The notes: generated by a model not told the origin, from the sequence alone. A stretch of 64,000 nucleotides of DNA from a virus (IMGVR_UViG_3300025137_000027:1-64000); one strand, 5' to 3'. Positions 35,324 through 43,899 are shown, counted from the stretch's first letter. Made by a program: numbers and translations.

Positions 35324-36010
35324 CTACCAGTTTATTGGTTCAGCACCGTGTTGTACTAAAAAGTTATTGGCTTTCTGAAAATGCCCTGATCCAAAGTACC
35401 CTGCTTTACCCCCTGCGTACACTTCTGCAGCAGGGTGTGGGGCTTTAAGTACTAGTTGATGCGGCATAGTAAAGAACTTCTCATACTCTTGTGCTGCTTT
35501 ACCCCATAGCATAATAACAAGGGGAGCTTGGGACTCGCGAAAGTTCAGCGCGTTCAAGGAAGCAGCAATAAACTTCTCCCATCCCCATCCGTGGTGTGAC
35601 TTTGGTGAGCCAGCATCCACTGTAAGGATTGTATTAAGAAGAAGAACCCCTTGCTCAGCCCAATGGCTAAGGTTGCCGTTCTCTTTACTCAGTCTTCCAA
35701 TGCTGCCTTTAATCTCCTTTTGGATGTTACGTAAAGACGGGTTGATTTTAGGACTATCGCCTACGTCAAATGCTAAGCCTGTAGCTACCCCATCATGATA
35801 AGGGTCTTGTCCTAGTATAAGTACACGGGCATCGAGCAGTGAGGTGTCTCTATATGCTCTGAAGATATTCTTTCGTGCAGGATAGGTAGTACCAAATGTA
35901 TAGCAGACTCCCAATTTTTCTTGGAGAGCCTGCATATACTTTGAATCGAACTCAGCATCTAAATGCTTTGCCCACTCCTTACCTACAACGTGTTCATACG
36001 TTGTAACCAT
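35324..36010 (-). CDS. ung: Uracil-DNA glycosylase, family 1 (228 aa)
   Basis: Motif GQDPYH (residues 67-72) supplies the catalytic Asp and lines the uracil pocket; the C-terminal HPAAEVYAGGKAGYFGSGHF (from about 194) holds the catalytic His and the DNA-intercalation loop region. Further family landmarks are LLLNTILTVDAG and VIMLWGKAAQ. Length is standard for UDG. It removes uracil from DNA, starting base-excision repair, and crAss-like phages commonly encode one. The first 17 bases overlap the nuclease gene upstream, so it belongs to the same operon. Confidence 0.92.
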   Translation of the reverse strand: MVTTYEHVVGKEWAKHLDAEFDSKYMQALQEKLGVCYTFGTTYPARKNIFRAYRDTSLLDARVLILGQDPYHDGVATGLAFDVGDSPKINPSLRNIQKEIKGSIGRLSKENGNLSHWAEQGVLLLNTILTVDAGSPKSHHGWGWEKFIAASLNALNFRESQAPLVIMLWGKAAQEYEKFFTMPHQLVLKAPHPAAEVYAGGKAGYFGSGHFQKANNFLVQHGAEPINW

Positions 36011-37007
36011 CAGGTAATTTTAAGGTTTGAATCATGCCTAACTGAGTCTCCATAGAGTTACCCCAGTTGTTTCGAGCAAGGTGAAAAGCAATTCGGTCAA
36101 GGTGTGCTTCGTACTCTAGGATGCCTTGAGACAAATAACTTTCGTCAATTTTAAATACTTCGCTTGGGAACTCTTTATTAGTTTGAACCGCTACGATGTA
36201 ACACTCGTCTACTTCATAGCCGTCATATGCTGTCTCAAGACACATACGGTAGTATGCGAGTTGACGGTGGTAGTGGTACATATTTATCGTCTCTTCAAAC
36301 TTGCCTAAAGGTTTGGCAGTAGTCTTTAAGTCGACAAGCGTTATGCGTTTGTTCTTGTGATCAAAGAGTACTCGGTCAATCTTACCCTTAATAGGAATAT
36401 CGACTAACTGATCATTCTCTACAGGCCACTGTAAGTCAAACGTAATTTCTATTTCAGCCATAGCTTCATCGAATTTGCCATAGCCGTCTTTACAGATCAA
36501 CTCATTAGCTGCTTCGTGCATCTTAATAGACTCGATACATCCTTGTACGGTGTGGTAGGTAACAGGGTCGACAATCATTTTGCCAGCACTTGTACAGATA
36601 CACTTCCAGTAATCGTTGCCGTCTTTTAAGATGCGGTTGATTTTAGTCTGAAGCCCATTGCTTTTGTAGTAGTCCTCAGGTATGACGGACTCCCAAGTAT
36701 CGTTCTTAATAGAATCTAACTCGGTAATAGGGACATCGTTAGCTTCGACATTCTTGTATAGCCTATTGTAAAGCCGGTCAATAACGTCTTGTGTTTTAGG
36801 ACCTGGCACATTCTCAGATACAATATCTAGTTTACCTGGTTCTAGCAGCTCTTCATGAATGAGAGTTCCAATCTCAAAAGATTTGGAAGACTTCTGTTCT
36901 AGTTGTCCGTCAAGAAATTTCCGAAAGAGACGGGGATTACCCCCGCTCTCCGGATCAATGTAGTTCAGCGAGCTATTGCTTACTGCTTTAATATCAAAGT
37001 AACTCAT
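35994..37007 (-). CDS. PD-(D/E)XK nuclease, RecB/Cas4-exonuclease-like (337 aa)
   Basis: The N-terminus has the SNSSL and GTLIHEELLEP segments typical of phage PD-(D/E)XK exonucleases (GTLIHE near residues 47-52, its His and Glu being metal/active-site candidates). The nuclease core is GKIDRVLFDHKNKRITLVDLKTT (about 208-230), giving the D...DxK triad, followed by the helix YHYHRQLAYYRM with the usual Gln-x3-Tyr motif. It probably resects DNA ends for recombination along with the Sak4-like ATPase and the SSB-like protein coded upstream. Four-base overlap with the upstream fusion enzyme. Confidence 0.8.
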   Translation of the reverse strand: MSYFDIKAVSNSSLNYIDPESGGNPRLFRKFLDGQLEQKSSKSFEIGTLIHEELLEPGKLDIVSENVPGPKTQDVIDRLYNRLYKNVEANDVPITELDSIKNDTWESVIPEDYYKSNGLQTKINRILKDGNDYWKCICTSAGKMIVDPVTYHTVQGCIESIKMHEAANELICKDGYGKFDEAMAEIEITFDLQWPVENDQLVDIPIKGKIDRVLFDHKNKRITLVDLKTTAKPLGKFEETINMYHYHRQLAYYRMCLETAYDGYEVDECYIVAVQTNKEFPSEVFKIDESYLSQGILEYEAHLDRIAFHLARNNWGNSMETQLGMIQTLKLPDGYNV

Positions 37008-38068
37008 GTAAATAAAGTAAGTTGGGCATTACTGATTTCTTTATACTCCTCGTCAGAAAGATACTGCTCAGTAGTAATGTTGAACCACATCTCTTCTTCT
37101 TTGTCCCAGATAAAATCGTATCCATCCCCTGATTGGTAATACCCCTCGTCTTCCTCAGTATAGTCGTCAAAAATCGAGGAGCTATAAACAGTTGGACTAG
37201 TAGGCTGTCGGTAATCTGCGTAGTCTTTGAGTAAAGGCAAATCTGCATTAGGAACAGTGTCGTTAAAGTACAGCCAGGATGTAACGACCATTCCATTGTC
37301 TAATGAAATCTTTATCTCTTTACGTTGGTACCATTCCGGATGATTCTCTAGCTGGTCCATCTGGTTTAGAGTAGCGTCGTCTACTGCATATACTTCGACC
37401 CTAAGATTGTGACCGTCTTCTCTGTGCCCTGAGGCTACATACGGAATGCCTTGTGCTACCATTGCATACTGCTCGATAGTTTGACCTGCTCCAAGAAGAC
37501 GAGCACTGCTAAGTAAACGGTGGTTGCCGAAGCCTTTACGGAGAGTACCGTATACTGCTACAAGATGTGGGCAATCTAAGACATTGGGCTTACTGTAGTA
37601 TACCCCATCGTTTATGTGCCAGTTACCTATACGATTTACATATACCTTACCTGATTTGCTCATACGAGTGTATGCAAACCTGCTATCCGTTAAAGACAAT
37701 ATGTCTTTCCATGATTGCCAAGGCGTTTTACGAAGTGTGTCTGCCACAAAACGTGTATCAGATATGTCTTTATCCCAGGTGTGCGGTACCTGCACGGTGC
37801 CGTTATGGAATAGCCAGTTATGTTCGTTGACTTTAACTGGATGAGCATTGTCTATATCAGTTGTGCCTACTGTAGTAAGGCGGGCGTGAAAGATATAAGG
37901 ACGCTCAGACTGTAGCCAGTCCTGAGCTTCCGCAATGTTCATTGTCTTTAAGACTTTGCCATCATCCAAAGTTTGGATACCAAAACCATGGGGGTTGTAT
38001 GCCAGCGCTTGGGCGGCAATAGAGGGATCAAGCTTCCCGGTTTGCTTCTTGACTATAATCACACACAT
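37004..38068 (-). CDS. Class II glutamine amidotransferase fused to gamma-glutamylcyclotransferase (354 aa)
   Basis: Residues 1-165 resemble an Ntn-type class II glutaminase: Cys2 as nucleophile after Met removal, ARLTTVG (about 62-68), NAHPV and FHNGTV (oxyanion-hole Asn-Gly). Residues about 167-275 are a GGCT/AIG2-like cyclotransferase: VAVYGTLRKGFGNH, then DQLENHPEWYQRKEI with the likely catalytic Glu. The last about 80 residues are acidic and unassigned. The fusion overlaps the amidoligase gene by 41 bases. Comparative-genomics work on ATP-grasp/glutamine-synthetase-like amidoligases described this same trio as a predicted system for making or removing amide-linked tags. Substrate unknown. 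Confidence 0.8.
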   Translation of the reverse strand: MCVIIVKKQTGKLDPSIAAQALAYNPHGFGIQTLDDGKVLKTMNIAEAQDWLQSERPYIFHARLTTVGTTDIDNAHPVKVNEHNWLFHNGTVQVPHTWDKDISDTRFVADTLRKTPWQSWKDILSLTDSRFAYTRMSKSGKVYVNRIGNWHINDGVYYSKPNVLDCPHLVAVYGTLRKGFGNHRLLSSARLLGAGQTIEQYAMVAQGIPYVASGHREDGHNLRVEVYAVDDATLNQMDQLENHPEWYQRKEIKISLDNGMVVTSWLYFNDTVPNADLPLLKDYADYRQPTSPTVYSSSIFDDYTEEDEGYYQSGDGYDFIWDKEEEMWFNITTEQYLSDEEYKEISNAQLTLFT

Positions 38069-38978
38069 CTAAAGTGAGTTGTTTTAAATTTGACTTAACC
38101 GTAGGATTTGGTTGGACGATGAGTCTGTTCCTTACTCCGGTTGGAATTAGAGTGCGCACCTTGCTATAGGATTTCCACTCGATTGATTCTACTGCAAAGG
38201 CTTTGCTGTATGCAGCTGCTAATAGGACTTTCTCGCCATACTTCTTTTCATACAAGCCGTAGATATGACTTCCTAACTCGCTGTTGATGTCAAGTAAGTC
38301 TTTATAGATTGTATCCCAGGACAGGTCTTCGTACTTCTCTGTGGTAAACAGAATACGAAGTAAAGTTACCCGCCACTCTAGCTGTTTGAGAGATTTAATA
38401 GCACTGAAAAGCCGTATCTCCATGCGATCCGAGCTACCAAGATTGATAGCATTGTATCTTTCGTTGTAGTCGTTCTTGGTGTAGAACTTAGAGTAGCCTC
38501 TTCTCTTCGCCCGCTTAGGGTAGAGAGCGTAGAGTAACGGGATAATCTGTGCAGCTTTCTTAGCATACCAATCAGCATCAGCGTTATGCTTTGAAACAGT
38601 GATGTGTCCACCACATGCGTAGCTGGTTTTAGAATGGATGAGGTAGTTTAATACAGGTTCACTTAAGTGTGTCTTGTATATGTCATTACAAAGATTGTAG
38701 ATAGGGCTGATAAGCTCGAATCCATAATTTCCTAGTGACCCGTCTCTTTCTGCACGCCAGGAGTTAGGAAGATACTCTTCTCTTTGACCTTGGTATAGTT
38801 GACAGATGTGTCTGCCAGGCTCGTCTTCTTTCTCTGCTTCGATACCGAATCGGTACATAGCACGAGGAGTCGTATCCCAGATAGCAGCTACAGAATGGTA
38901 TCCATATAAGTCACCGTATGTATAGGGAGCATCTTCGCATAGTGCTTCGTACATGTCTTCTCTTACTTCGGTTGGCAT
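38028..38978 (-). CDS. Amidoligase (carboxylate-amine ligase, glutamine-synthetase-like fold) (316 aa)
   Basis: Motifs in family order: FGIEAEKE (residues 44-51), WRAERDGSLGNYGFELISP (74-92), CGGHITVSK (122-130), and RYNAINLGSSDRMEIRLF (174-191). These supply the acidic and His residues that bind Mg-ATP in the putative amidoligase family (PF12224 type). The enzyme would join a carboxylate to an amine with ATP hydrolysis. The overlapping downstream gene offers a glutaminase (ammonia or glutamate source) and a gamma-glutamyl-cleaving domain, so a gamma-glutamyl or similar conjugate is the natural guess. All key motifs look intact. Confidence 0.8.
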   Translation of the reverse strand: MPTEVREDMYEALCEDAPYTYGDLYGYHSVAAIWDTTPRAMYRFGIEAEKEDEPGRHICQLYQGQREEYLPNSWRAERDGSLGNYGFELISPIYNLCNDIYKTHLSEPVLNYLIHSKTSYACGGHITVSKHNADADWYAKKAAQIIPLLYALYPKRAKRRGYSKFYTKNDYNERYNAINLGSSDRMEIRLFSAIKSLKQLEWRVTLLRILFTTEKYEDLSWDTIYKDLLDINSELGSHIYGLYEKKYGEKVLLAAAYSKAFAVESIEWKSYSKVRTLIPTGVRNRLIVQPNPTVKSNLKQLTLDVCDYSQEANREA

Positions 38979-39178
38979 GGCTCATCCATATTGTCAAACT
39001 CATTAACTAAACTGAATATTTGCATGATGAATAGATCAGCATCGACATTCCCGTTTCGGTAAAGTTTAACTGCGTGTGATACATTCTTCATACATGTTTG
39101 TGCGTATTCTAATTCCGGCGCACCAGCCGTCATACCACTCGAAATTTCTTCGTGGTAATGCTCTTTTAATTTACCCAT
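38963..39178 (-). CDS. Small acidic helical protein (71 aa), unknown
   Basis: Soluble and predicted mostly helical (ELEYAQTCMKNVSHAVKLY, LFIMQIFSLVNEFDNM). It overlaps the amidoligase start by 16 bases and its own start lies within the end of the 50-residue gene upstream, so all three are coupled. No family is recognised; position suggests an accessory factor for the amidoligase or simply an operon passenger. Confidence 0.6.
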   Translation of the reverse strand: MGKLKEHYHEEISSGMTAGAPELEYAQTCMKNVSHAVKLYRNGNVDADLFIMQIFSLVNEFDNMDEPCQPK

Positions 39179-39323
39179 TTTCTTTTAATTTAAATGCTTC
39201 TTCCATAGCTCTCTCAAACCTTTTATAGTTTTTGAACCCTATTCTCTTTGTTAAAGATGTTACATTGATATTTTCATCTGCTAACTTTAACATTAGTCCG
39301 TCAATTATTTCTTCTTTACTCAT
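39171..39323 (-). CDS. Small helix-turn-helix-like protein (50 aa)
   Basis: ATG at 39323-39321 to TAA at 39173-39171. The product MSKEEIIDGLMLKLADENI continues with NVTSLTKRIGFKNYKRFERAM, which has the spacing of a helix-turn-helix (VTSLTKRIGFKNYKRFERA). It may be a small DNA-binding regulator. It is preceded by a 13-base leader identical in sequence and position to that of the lipoprotein gene at 53012-53164, and its end overlaps the next gene by eight bases. Confidence 0.65.
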   Translation of the reverse strand: MSKEEIIDGLMLKLADENINVTSLTKRIGFKNYKRFERAMEEAFKLKENG

Positions 39324-39324
39324 C

Positions 39325-39780
39325 TTATATAGAATAAAGGTGTGAAGGGTCTGGGATATCCAGACTCATATTCTCAGCAGCCCACTGTCGTATGTTGTCT
39401 ATGTAAAGCTTAAACTCTTTAGTAGACATATCCTTAGTGGACTTCTTGGTCAGTGCGATAACGCGTCCTGTTTCAGGATGGTACAACTCTTGCTTAGCGA
39501 AGAGTTCTTTCATCACTTCATGAACGATATCGCGTGTTAGATTGCCGGTTCTACCAGTGACTAAGTCGCCTGCTTGGTATCCGGATGATACAAGTTCTTC
39601 TCGAATCATGTATAGTAGCGTACCCCAGTAATATCTATTCTGAGGATTGCTGCGTAGTCGTACACTGTTGACTGTTACTTCAACGTCGTGTCCTTCGAGC
39701 TTACGTAGCTCGTTGTGAAATTGAAGATCTTCATACGGTATTAGTACACCGTCTTTAATCTTCCCGGTAATATGTATCAT
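39325..39780 (-). CDS. NinB-like recombination protein (151 aa)
   Basis: The sequence carries the NinB/Orf hallmark RSNPQNRYYWG (about residues 43-53), preceded by the small beta domain GKIKDGVLIPYEDLQFHNELRKLEGHDVEVTV. The closing segment has KEFKLYIDNIRQWAAENMSLDIPDP. Lambda Orf, the family's studied member, binds single-stranded DNA and SSB and aids RecF-type recombination. The neighbour is a RusA-like resolvase, so both would act on recombination intermediates. The start overlaps the resolvase stop by four bases. Confidence 0.8.
   Translation of the reverse strand: MIHITGKIKDGVLIPYEDLQFHNELRKLEGHDVEVTVNSVRLRSNPQNRYYWGTLLYMIREELVSSGYQAGDLVTGRTGNLTRDIVHEVMKELFAKQELYHPETGRVIALTKKSTKDMSTKEFKLYIDNIRQWAAENMSLDIPDPSHLYSI
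39328..39340 (-). promoter_or_regulatory. Shared 13-base leader element, copy 1
   Basis: Minus-strand sequence CCTTTATTCTATA lies four bases before the ATG at 39323. The identical 13-mer lies at exactly the same distance before the ATG at 53164. Identical spacing to start codons in two unlinked places implies a transcription-start or translation-initiation function. It is not a Shine-Dalgarno sequence. Confidence 0.5.
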
Positions 39781-40367
39781 ACATAGAAAAGCGTGTGCTC
39801 TCTTGTGTCTGTTGTAATGGTAAATACTAGCTTACGTTCTTCCGTAGTTTCTACTGGAAAGAACTCCATGCTAGCAGCCTTACTGACGTACTTGATATTG
39901 TCATCAGGTATCAGTTTTTCATTTACGATAAGATCTTGGAACACCTTTAGGTAAATCCATTTGTTATCTAAATCCCAGTCGGCTTTACCAGCTACATCAT
40001 ACATGGCACAACTGATTTGAATTGGGAACTTGTCTCTTGGAATCTTCCGAACCTTCCTAAGGTAAGGGCGGAAGGCATCCTTAATAGCGTTAACTACCTT
40101 GACTCGCATGACTGGTCTTGTATTACCAGCATAGAAGTCTTGGCCGTTAATCTTCTTCATACGCGGGGTGTTTACACTCTTCGCGTTACGAATAATAGGT
40201 TGTCCATCGTTAGTACAAAGCCTACCCTTTCGGTCATACCCGAAAGTAGGGTCTTGGAACTTCTTTGGAATCTTGTCTTTACTAGTGTAGTAGGTCGCTC
40301 GTCTTCGGTTGCTCATCTTTACGTGGGTGATGAACTCCGGAATCTCTATCGTTACGATATGTGCCAT
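39777..40367 (-). CDS. RusA-like Holliday junction resolvase (196 aa)
   Basis: The C-terminal half carries the RusA catalytic arrangement: DWDLDNKWIYLKVFQDLIVNEKLIPDDNIKYV, with Asp residues in DLDN and DDN that coordinate Mg2+. The N-terminal about 80 residues form a basic extension with tandem beta strands. It would cleave branched DNA made during replication/recombination before packaging. It follows primase with an 86-base overlap and precedes NinB, the same pairing as in lambdoid phages. Confidence 0.75.
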   Translation of the reverse strand: MAHIVTIEIPEFITHVKMSNRRRATYYTSKDKIPKKFQDPTFGYDRKGRLCTNDGQPIIRNAKSVNTPRMKKINGQDFYAGNTRPVMRVKVVNAIKDAFRPYLRKVRKIPRDKFPIQISCAMYDVAGKADWDLDNKWIYLKVFQDLIVNEKLIPDDNIKYVSKAASMEFFPVETTEERKLVFTITTDTREHTLFYV

Positions 40368-41331
40368 CCCATAAAGATATGAGTTTCTCTACCTTGCTTC
40401 GACCATAAGCCTGCACTAAGTCGCTAATGTCCTTAGCTCCATAGTTAATCGACCCGAATCTACCGTCGGTTAGAAACATAGGTCTGATGCCATACTTCTT
40501 ACGCATGTAGTTAGCCATCGTTACACCAGCTCGGTCAAAATCATATAGACTTACGACAGTATGTGCTTCAGAAAGTAACCCAGTAATCCAAACTTCATCT
40601 GGGTACACGGTCTCAGACTGAGGAGCTACAGCAGTGATGCCAAACTCATGTAAGACCATCACGTCTTTCATACTTTTAGTAATGACTACTAGACCTGTAG
40701 TATCTCGCAGCACTTGGTAACCTTGTACCAAGCTACAGTTGCACATGAATCGGTTAGTCTTCCGTTTAGGGAAATAGATTTTGTATTGATCGTCACCAAA
40801 ATCATATGCATAAGCAGGGTCACCTTTCCTATAGGAGTAGATGCAATTGCCGTTTAACCATGCTGCTTCAAGTGGAGGTACATGGAAGTGCAGTAGAGTA
40901 GATTTACTTATACCGAACTGTGTCCAGAACTCTCTGTCCTCTTCGTTGAAAGGACGTCTCTTGATTTGTATTACAGTCTCGCGTCGCTGAAAAGTGACGA
41001 GGTGCGGGTAGTCTTTACGCTCTACCCGCACTCCATCAATCAAATTAAAGTCATTTGCTATAATCTCTAGTGCCTCGTGAAAGGAGCAGTTGTAGATATG
41101 CATTACAATCTTGAAACAACCGCCGCTTAGAAATCCAGCAAAGTCTTTGAATATCAGCGAGCCTTCTTTATTGTAGAAAAATCCACAGGTCGGATTCTTA
41201 TCCTCACGTAGAGGGCTAAGAAACCTAGCCTTAAGCTTAATGGGCACTTTAAGGTAGTGCTGCATTATCTGCTCTTGGCTTAGTTCCCCAAGGATATAGT
41301 CTGCGCTTAAGTCAGGCTTAAGCTGATACAT
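40282..41331 (-). CDS. DnaG-type primase with TOPRIM domain (349 aa)
   Basis: The N-terminus (FLSPLREDKNPTCGFFYNKEG, then FKDFAGFLSGGCFKIVMHIYN) corresponds to the template-binding domain of phage primases but lacks an obvious Cys4 zinc knuckle. TOPRIM motifs follow: VVITKSMKDVMVLHEFG (the strand with acidic/Lys residues, about 215-230) and VVSLYDFDRAGVTMANYM (D-x-D, about 260-278). It makes RNA primers at the replication fork with the DnaB-like helicase. The gene's 3' part overlaps the resolvase by 86 bases, an unusually long overlap, and its start abuts the SSB-like gene. Confidence 0.85.
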   Translation of the reverse strand: MYQLKPDLSADYILGELSQEQIMQHYLKVPIKLKARFLSPLREDKNPTCGFFYNKEGSLIFKDFAGFLSGGCFKIVMHIYNCSFHEALEIIANDFNLIDGVRVERKDYPHLVTFQRRETVIQIKRRPFNEEDREFWTQFGISKSTLLHFHVPPLEAAWLNGNCIYSYRKGDPAYAYDFGDDQYKIYFPKRKTNRFMCNCSLVQGYQVLRDTTGLVVITKSMKDVMVLHEFGITAVAPQSETVYPDEVWITGLLSEAHTVVSLYDFDRAGVTMANYMRKKYGIRPMFLTDGRFGSINYGAKDISDLVQAYGRSKVEKLISLWDGTYRNDRDSGVHHPRKDEQPKTSDLLH

Positions 41332-41957
41332 TACCAGGGAGCAGTATCCTCCGTTGTCGCAGTAGACTTCTCACTGCTAGACCATGCTTCTCCAGAACTA
41401 TCAGGAGCAGCAGCTTCCACGATATCCCACTTAGGGTCAATCACAAGACGGTTAGGCTCAGTCATCGCTTGGATAAATGGCTTGAACGCTCTGTTAGGGA
41501 AGGTTGTAAACTGACTGTTCTTCTTGTAGACAATCTTTACACGGCAAGGCACGTCGACATAAGTCTGACCAAGCATCTTGATCACGCCGTCTGCAAACTC
41601 TTTGAAGTTGGCAGCACGGAATACACACTTGTCCTTAGGGATAAAGCATGAAAGAACGTGCTTGATACGCTCGCCTTGAGCGTCAAACTGCTGCTTAACA
41701 AATGCTTCAGCATCAGCAGTAGACTTGCCCCAACCTTTAGCAAGCTCTTGGAGTCGTGCCGGGTCAATAGGAAATTCTATATGTGTAAAGCTAGAGCCAG
41801 CGCTATCGCTGAATAGAAACTTAAGTACATCGTCTCCACTGCCATCGGCTTTAAGAGGTTCGTACAACACGTCTTTAAGGTTTACGTTTTCAGTAATACC
41901 TGCCGCGATACGAGAGCCTCCACTAGAAGCGCCCGTTTGTTCATCAAATCCGTACAT
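41331..41957 (-). CDS. Single-stranded DNA-binding-like protein with acidic tail (208 aa)
   Basis: The middle has beta-strand segments compatible with an OB fold (HVLSCFIPKDKCVFRAAN, CRVKIVYKKNSQFTTFPNRAFKPFI), and the C-terminus is Ser/Asp/Glu-rich ending TAPW, like the protein-interaction tails of SSBs. It lies between the primase and a Sak4-like recombination ATPase, a position commonly occupied by SSB in this phage group. The assignment rests on context and tail composition; there is no decisive motif. Confidence 0.55.
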   Translation of the reverse strand: MYGFDEQTGASSGGSRIAAGITENVNLKDVLYEPLKADGSGDDVLKFLFSDSAGSSFTHIEFPIDPARLQELAKGWGKSTADAEAFVKQQFDAQGERIKHVLSCFIPKDKCVFRAANFKEFADGVIKMLGQTYVDVPCRVKIVYKKNSQFTTFPNRAFKPFIQAMTEPNRLVIDPKWDIVEAAAPDSSGEAWSSSEKSTATTEDTAPW

Positions 41958-42643
41958 TATTTTATTGTATCAGGGTAAATTTTATTCCAATTTAATTCTA
42001 AGAACTGACCTGCTAAGGTAGGAATGCGGCACCCAGCGTCAGTATTAATTCCGGTTCGGAAATCAACCATTAGTTTATCTTCTTCACGGACTATGCGTCC
42101 TACCCCATCCATAATAGAACAGAGGTGAGTCTTGAGTTTACCTGTAAGGTTAATCTTCTGTACTTCTACACCCTCGTCATCGTGCCCATCTTTCTGGTGC
42201 CCGACAATAATGATGTGCTTTGAAGCACGTGCAAACTGCTCGACTATTGCAATAACTTGACTGCGCATTAGTGACCAGCCCTTACCGTGAGGGATGTCGC
42301 CAATGTGCTTTACATTGTTAGAGTTGCATATAGCCTCGCCTACCCACTGCTCGATATGATCAATGGTATCTAAGACAATAAAGTCATGCTTGCTAGGATT
42401 CTCTAGCAAATAGTCAAGAGTTTCTCTTAGCATGGGCAGTCCATCTACAACGATGCTTGTTGCACCATCGCAGTAGGATGTGCCGCCTACTAACTCTTCT
42501 CCATAGTTGCCCTTGACTTCGGTGTCGATAATCAGGTGCGAGGGTAATTGTGCTACTGCACTTGTTTTACCCACCTTCGGTTTTCCATACAAGAACAACC
42601 GGTGTGGCGATAATGCTGCCACCGTTACTTTAGGTTTAATCAT
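41957..42643 (-). CDS. Sak4-like RecA-fold recombination ATPase (228 aa)
   Basis: Walker A is GKPKVGKTS (residues 20-28), followed by LIIDTEVKG. Walker B is FIVLDTIDHIEQWV (about 92-105), and a downstream IIIVGHQKDGHDDEG strand/loop matches the sensor region of phage AAA_24/Sak4 proteins. Sak4 proteins are short RecA-core annealing/recombination factors that act with an SSB; that gene is immediately downstream. Overlaps the small upstream gene by eight bases. Confidence 0.8.
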   Translation of the reverse strand: MIKPKVTVAALSPHRLFLYGKPKVGKTSAVAQLPSHLIIDTEVKGNYGEELVGGTSYCDGATSIVVDGLPMLRETLDYLLENPSKHDFIVLDTIDHIEQWVGEAICNSNNVKHIGDIPHGKGWSLMRSQVIAIVEQFARASKHIIIVGHQKDGHDDEGVEVQKINLTGKLKTHLCSIMDGVGRIVREEDKLMVDFRTGINTDAGCRIPTLAGQFLELNWNKIYPDTIK

Positions 42644-42986
42644 CTAGTATTCCGTCTTCTATTTCATGATATATAGCGCCGAGTAATGTTCGAGCGCGAT
42701 CTCTAAGATACGTAATAAGCTCCTTATCTTCTACTATTATGTCAGCAGAACTAGCAGTGTATTCCTCTGCAGGAGAAGCAGTTACGTAGTTTTTGCCAAT
42801 GAATTTATAGATTCTATACTTACCTAAAAGTACGAATTGAGTAGGAGGAGCATACGTGCTTTTACCCAAGCTGTCATTGTCATACTTTGAGATAAGTATG
42901 CTACCTACATCAAAGCTTTTAGAGACCGTAGGGGTTGTCTCTACGTGCTGCCGTATCTCCACTGTCCCAGTCTTCAAAGATTCCAT
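42636..42986 (-). CDS. Unknown small protein in replication operon (116 aa)
   Basis: No recognised family. The sequence alternates short strands (VGSILISKYD, FVLLGKYRIYKFI) and an acidic helical tail (LITYLRDRARTLLGAIYHEIED). It starts 68 bases inside the helicase gene; no better ATG is available downstream. Tight packing between helicase and Sak4 suggests an accessory replication factor, without further support. Confidence 0.55.
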   Translation of the reverse strand: MESLKTGTVEIRQHVETTPTVSKSFDVGSILISKYDNDSLGKSTYAPPTQFVLLGKYRIYKFIGKNYVTASPAEEYTASSADIIVEDKELITYLRDRARTLLGAIYHEIEDGILDD

Positions 42987-43899
42987 GTCTTAAATTATTT
43001 TTAAGTAGCGTAATGCCTGCCTGACCGTGTCGGTTCTTAAGGCAATGCAATGCTACTAGATTTCTAGTCGGTAAGTTTTTCCTACCGTACGCTTCTAGCC
43101 CTAGTAACGAAGGCTGATGGATTACCATGACAATATCAGCAGCGTGGTACAGCTGCTTACTGCCGTGGATGTCAGTCTTCAAGGGGTAGTGTAGATTGGG
43201 AGAATCAGGATCGCGTCTCTTCTCACCTTCTATCTTGTCATTGAGTTGAGAGAGTAAGAGAACCATAGCGCCAAAGCGTTTACGGATTTCGATACTAATC
43301 TTACCTAGTTCAGCGAGTGTTTGAATCTCGTTCTCTCCAGGCATAGGATTTACAAGCAGAGTGTGGTCAAGGCATATAACATAATGACAATCGCCATGTT
43401 GTTTAATGAACTCTTGCACAGTACGAGCAATCTGTACCCTGTTACCAGGTGTTTCTATAAAATAAATAGAAGGCTCGTCAATCTGTTTGAGCTTATCCTC
43501 AATCATCACCCGCTCAGTATCATTAAGAGCAGTCGTAGCGTGAAGCATCCTATCTAGGGGTACTTCAGCTAATGATGAAAGTCTACGCATCAGTTCCATT
43601 TCTGCAGACATCTCGAAAGAAAAGTGCAGAATCTTTACTGGCTTGTCAAACTTATTGTAAGCAGTTGAAGTAAAGTCACGGAGTAAGTTGTTTAAAAACA
43701 TACTCTTACCATGACCTGACGCACCCGCTACTACATATACCATCCCAAACTGCATGCCACCCAGCAGCATCTTGTTGACTTTCTCCCAGCGTGTTTTCAT
43801 CACAGGGATTTTGCCATCCATATAGTTGTGAATCGTAGTCTGAGTAGATTCTACGACTGATGCCATTGGGCGTACTAGAAGTTCAGAGAATTCGGTCAT
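42919..43899 (-). CDS. DnaB-like replicative helicase (326 aa)
   Basis: RecA-type core: AGASGHGKS (Walker A, about 58-66), HFSFEMSAEMELMRRLSSL (the DnaB motif after strand 2), HYVICLDHTLLVNP (Walker B), and VLLLSQLNDKIE then DIHGSKQLYHAADIVMVIH (motifs H3/H4, about 240-270). It lacks the DnaB N-terminal domain, so it is a core-only helicase like many phage forms. It would unwind DNA 5'-3' at the fork with the primase. It overlaps the wHTH-like gene upstream by 17 bases. Confidence 0.88.
   Translation of the reverse strand: MTEFSELLVRPMASVVESTQTTIHNYMDGKIPVMKTRWEKVNKMLLGGMQFGMVYVVAGASGHGKSMFLNNLLRDFTSTAYNKFDKPVKILHFSFEMSAEMELMRRLSSLAEVPLDRMLHATTALNDTERVMIEDKLKQIDEPSIYFIETPGNRVQIARTVQEFIKQHGDCHYVICLDHTLLVNPMPGENEIQTLAELGKISIEIRKRFGAMVLLLSQLNDKIEGEKRRDPDSPNLHYPLKTDIHGSKQLYHAADIVMVIHQPSLLGLEAYGRKNLPTRNLVALHCLKNRHGQAGITLLKNNLRHGIFEDWDSGDTAARRDNPYGL

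Noticed and set aside
35281-35341. tRNA-like T-arm (GCGGG-loop-CCCGC) on the minus strand
   Set aside because: The loop is TGAGAGT and not TTCNANN, no matching acceptor, D or anticodon arms can be drawn, and the stem continues as one long hairpin. Treated as a hairpin element.
35125-35448. 107-residue plus-strand frame opposite ung
   Set aside because: It runs antisense to the clear glycosylase C-terminus and the 44-residue gene, with shadow-like composition.
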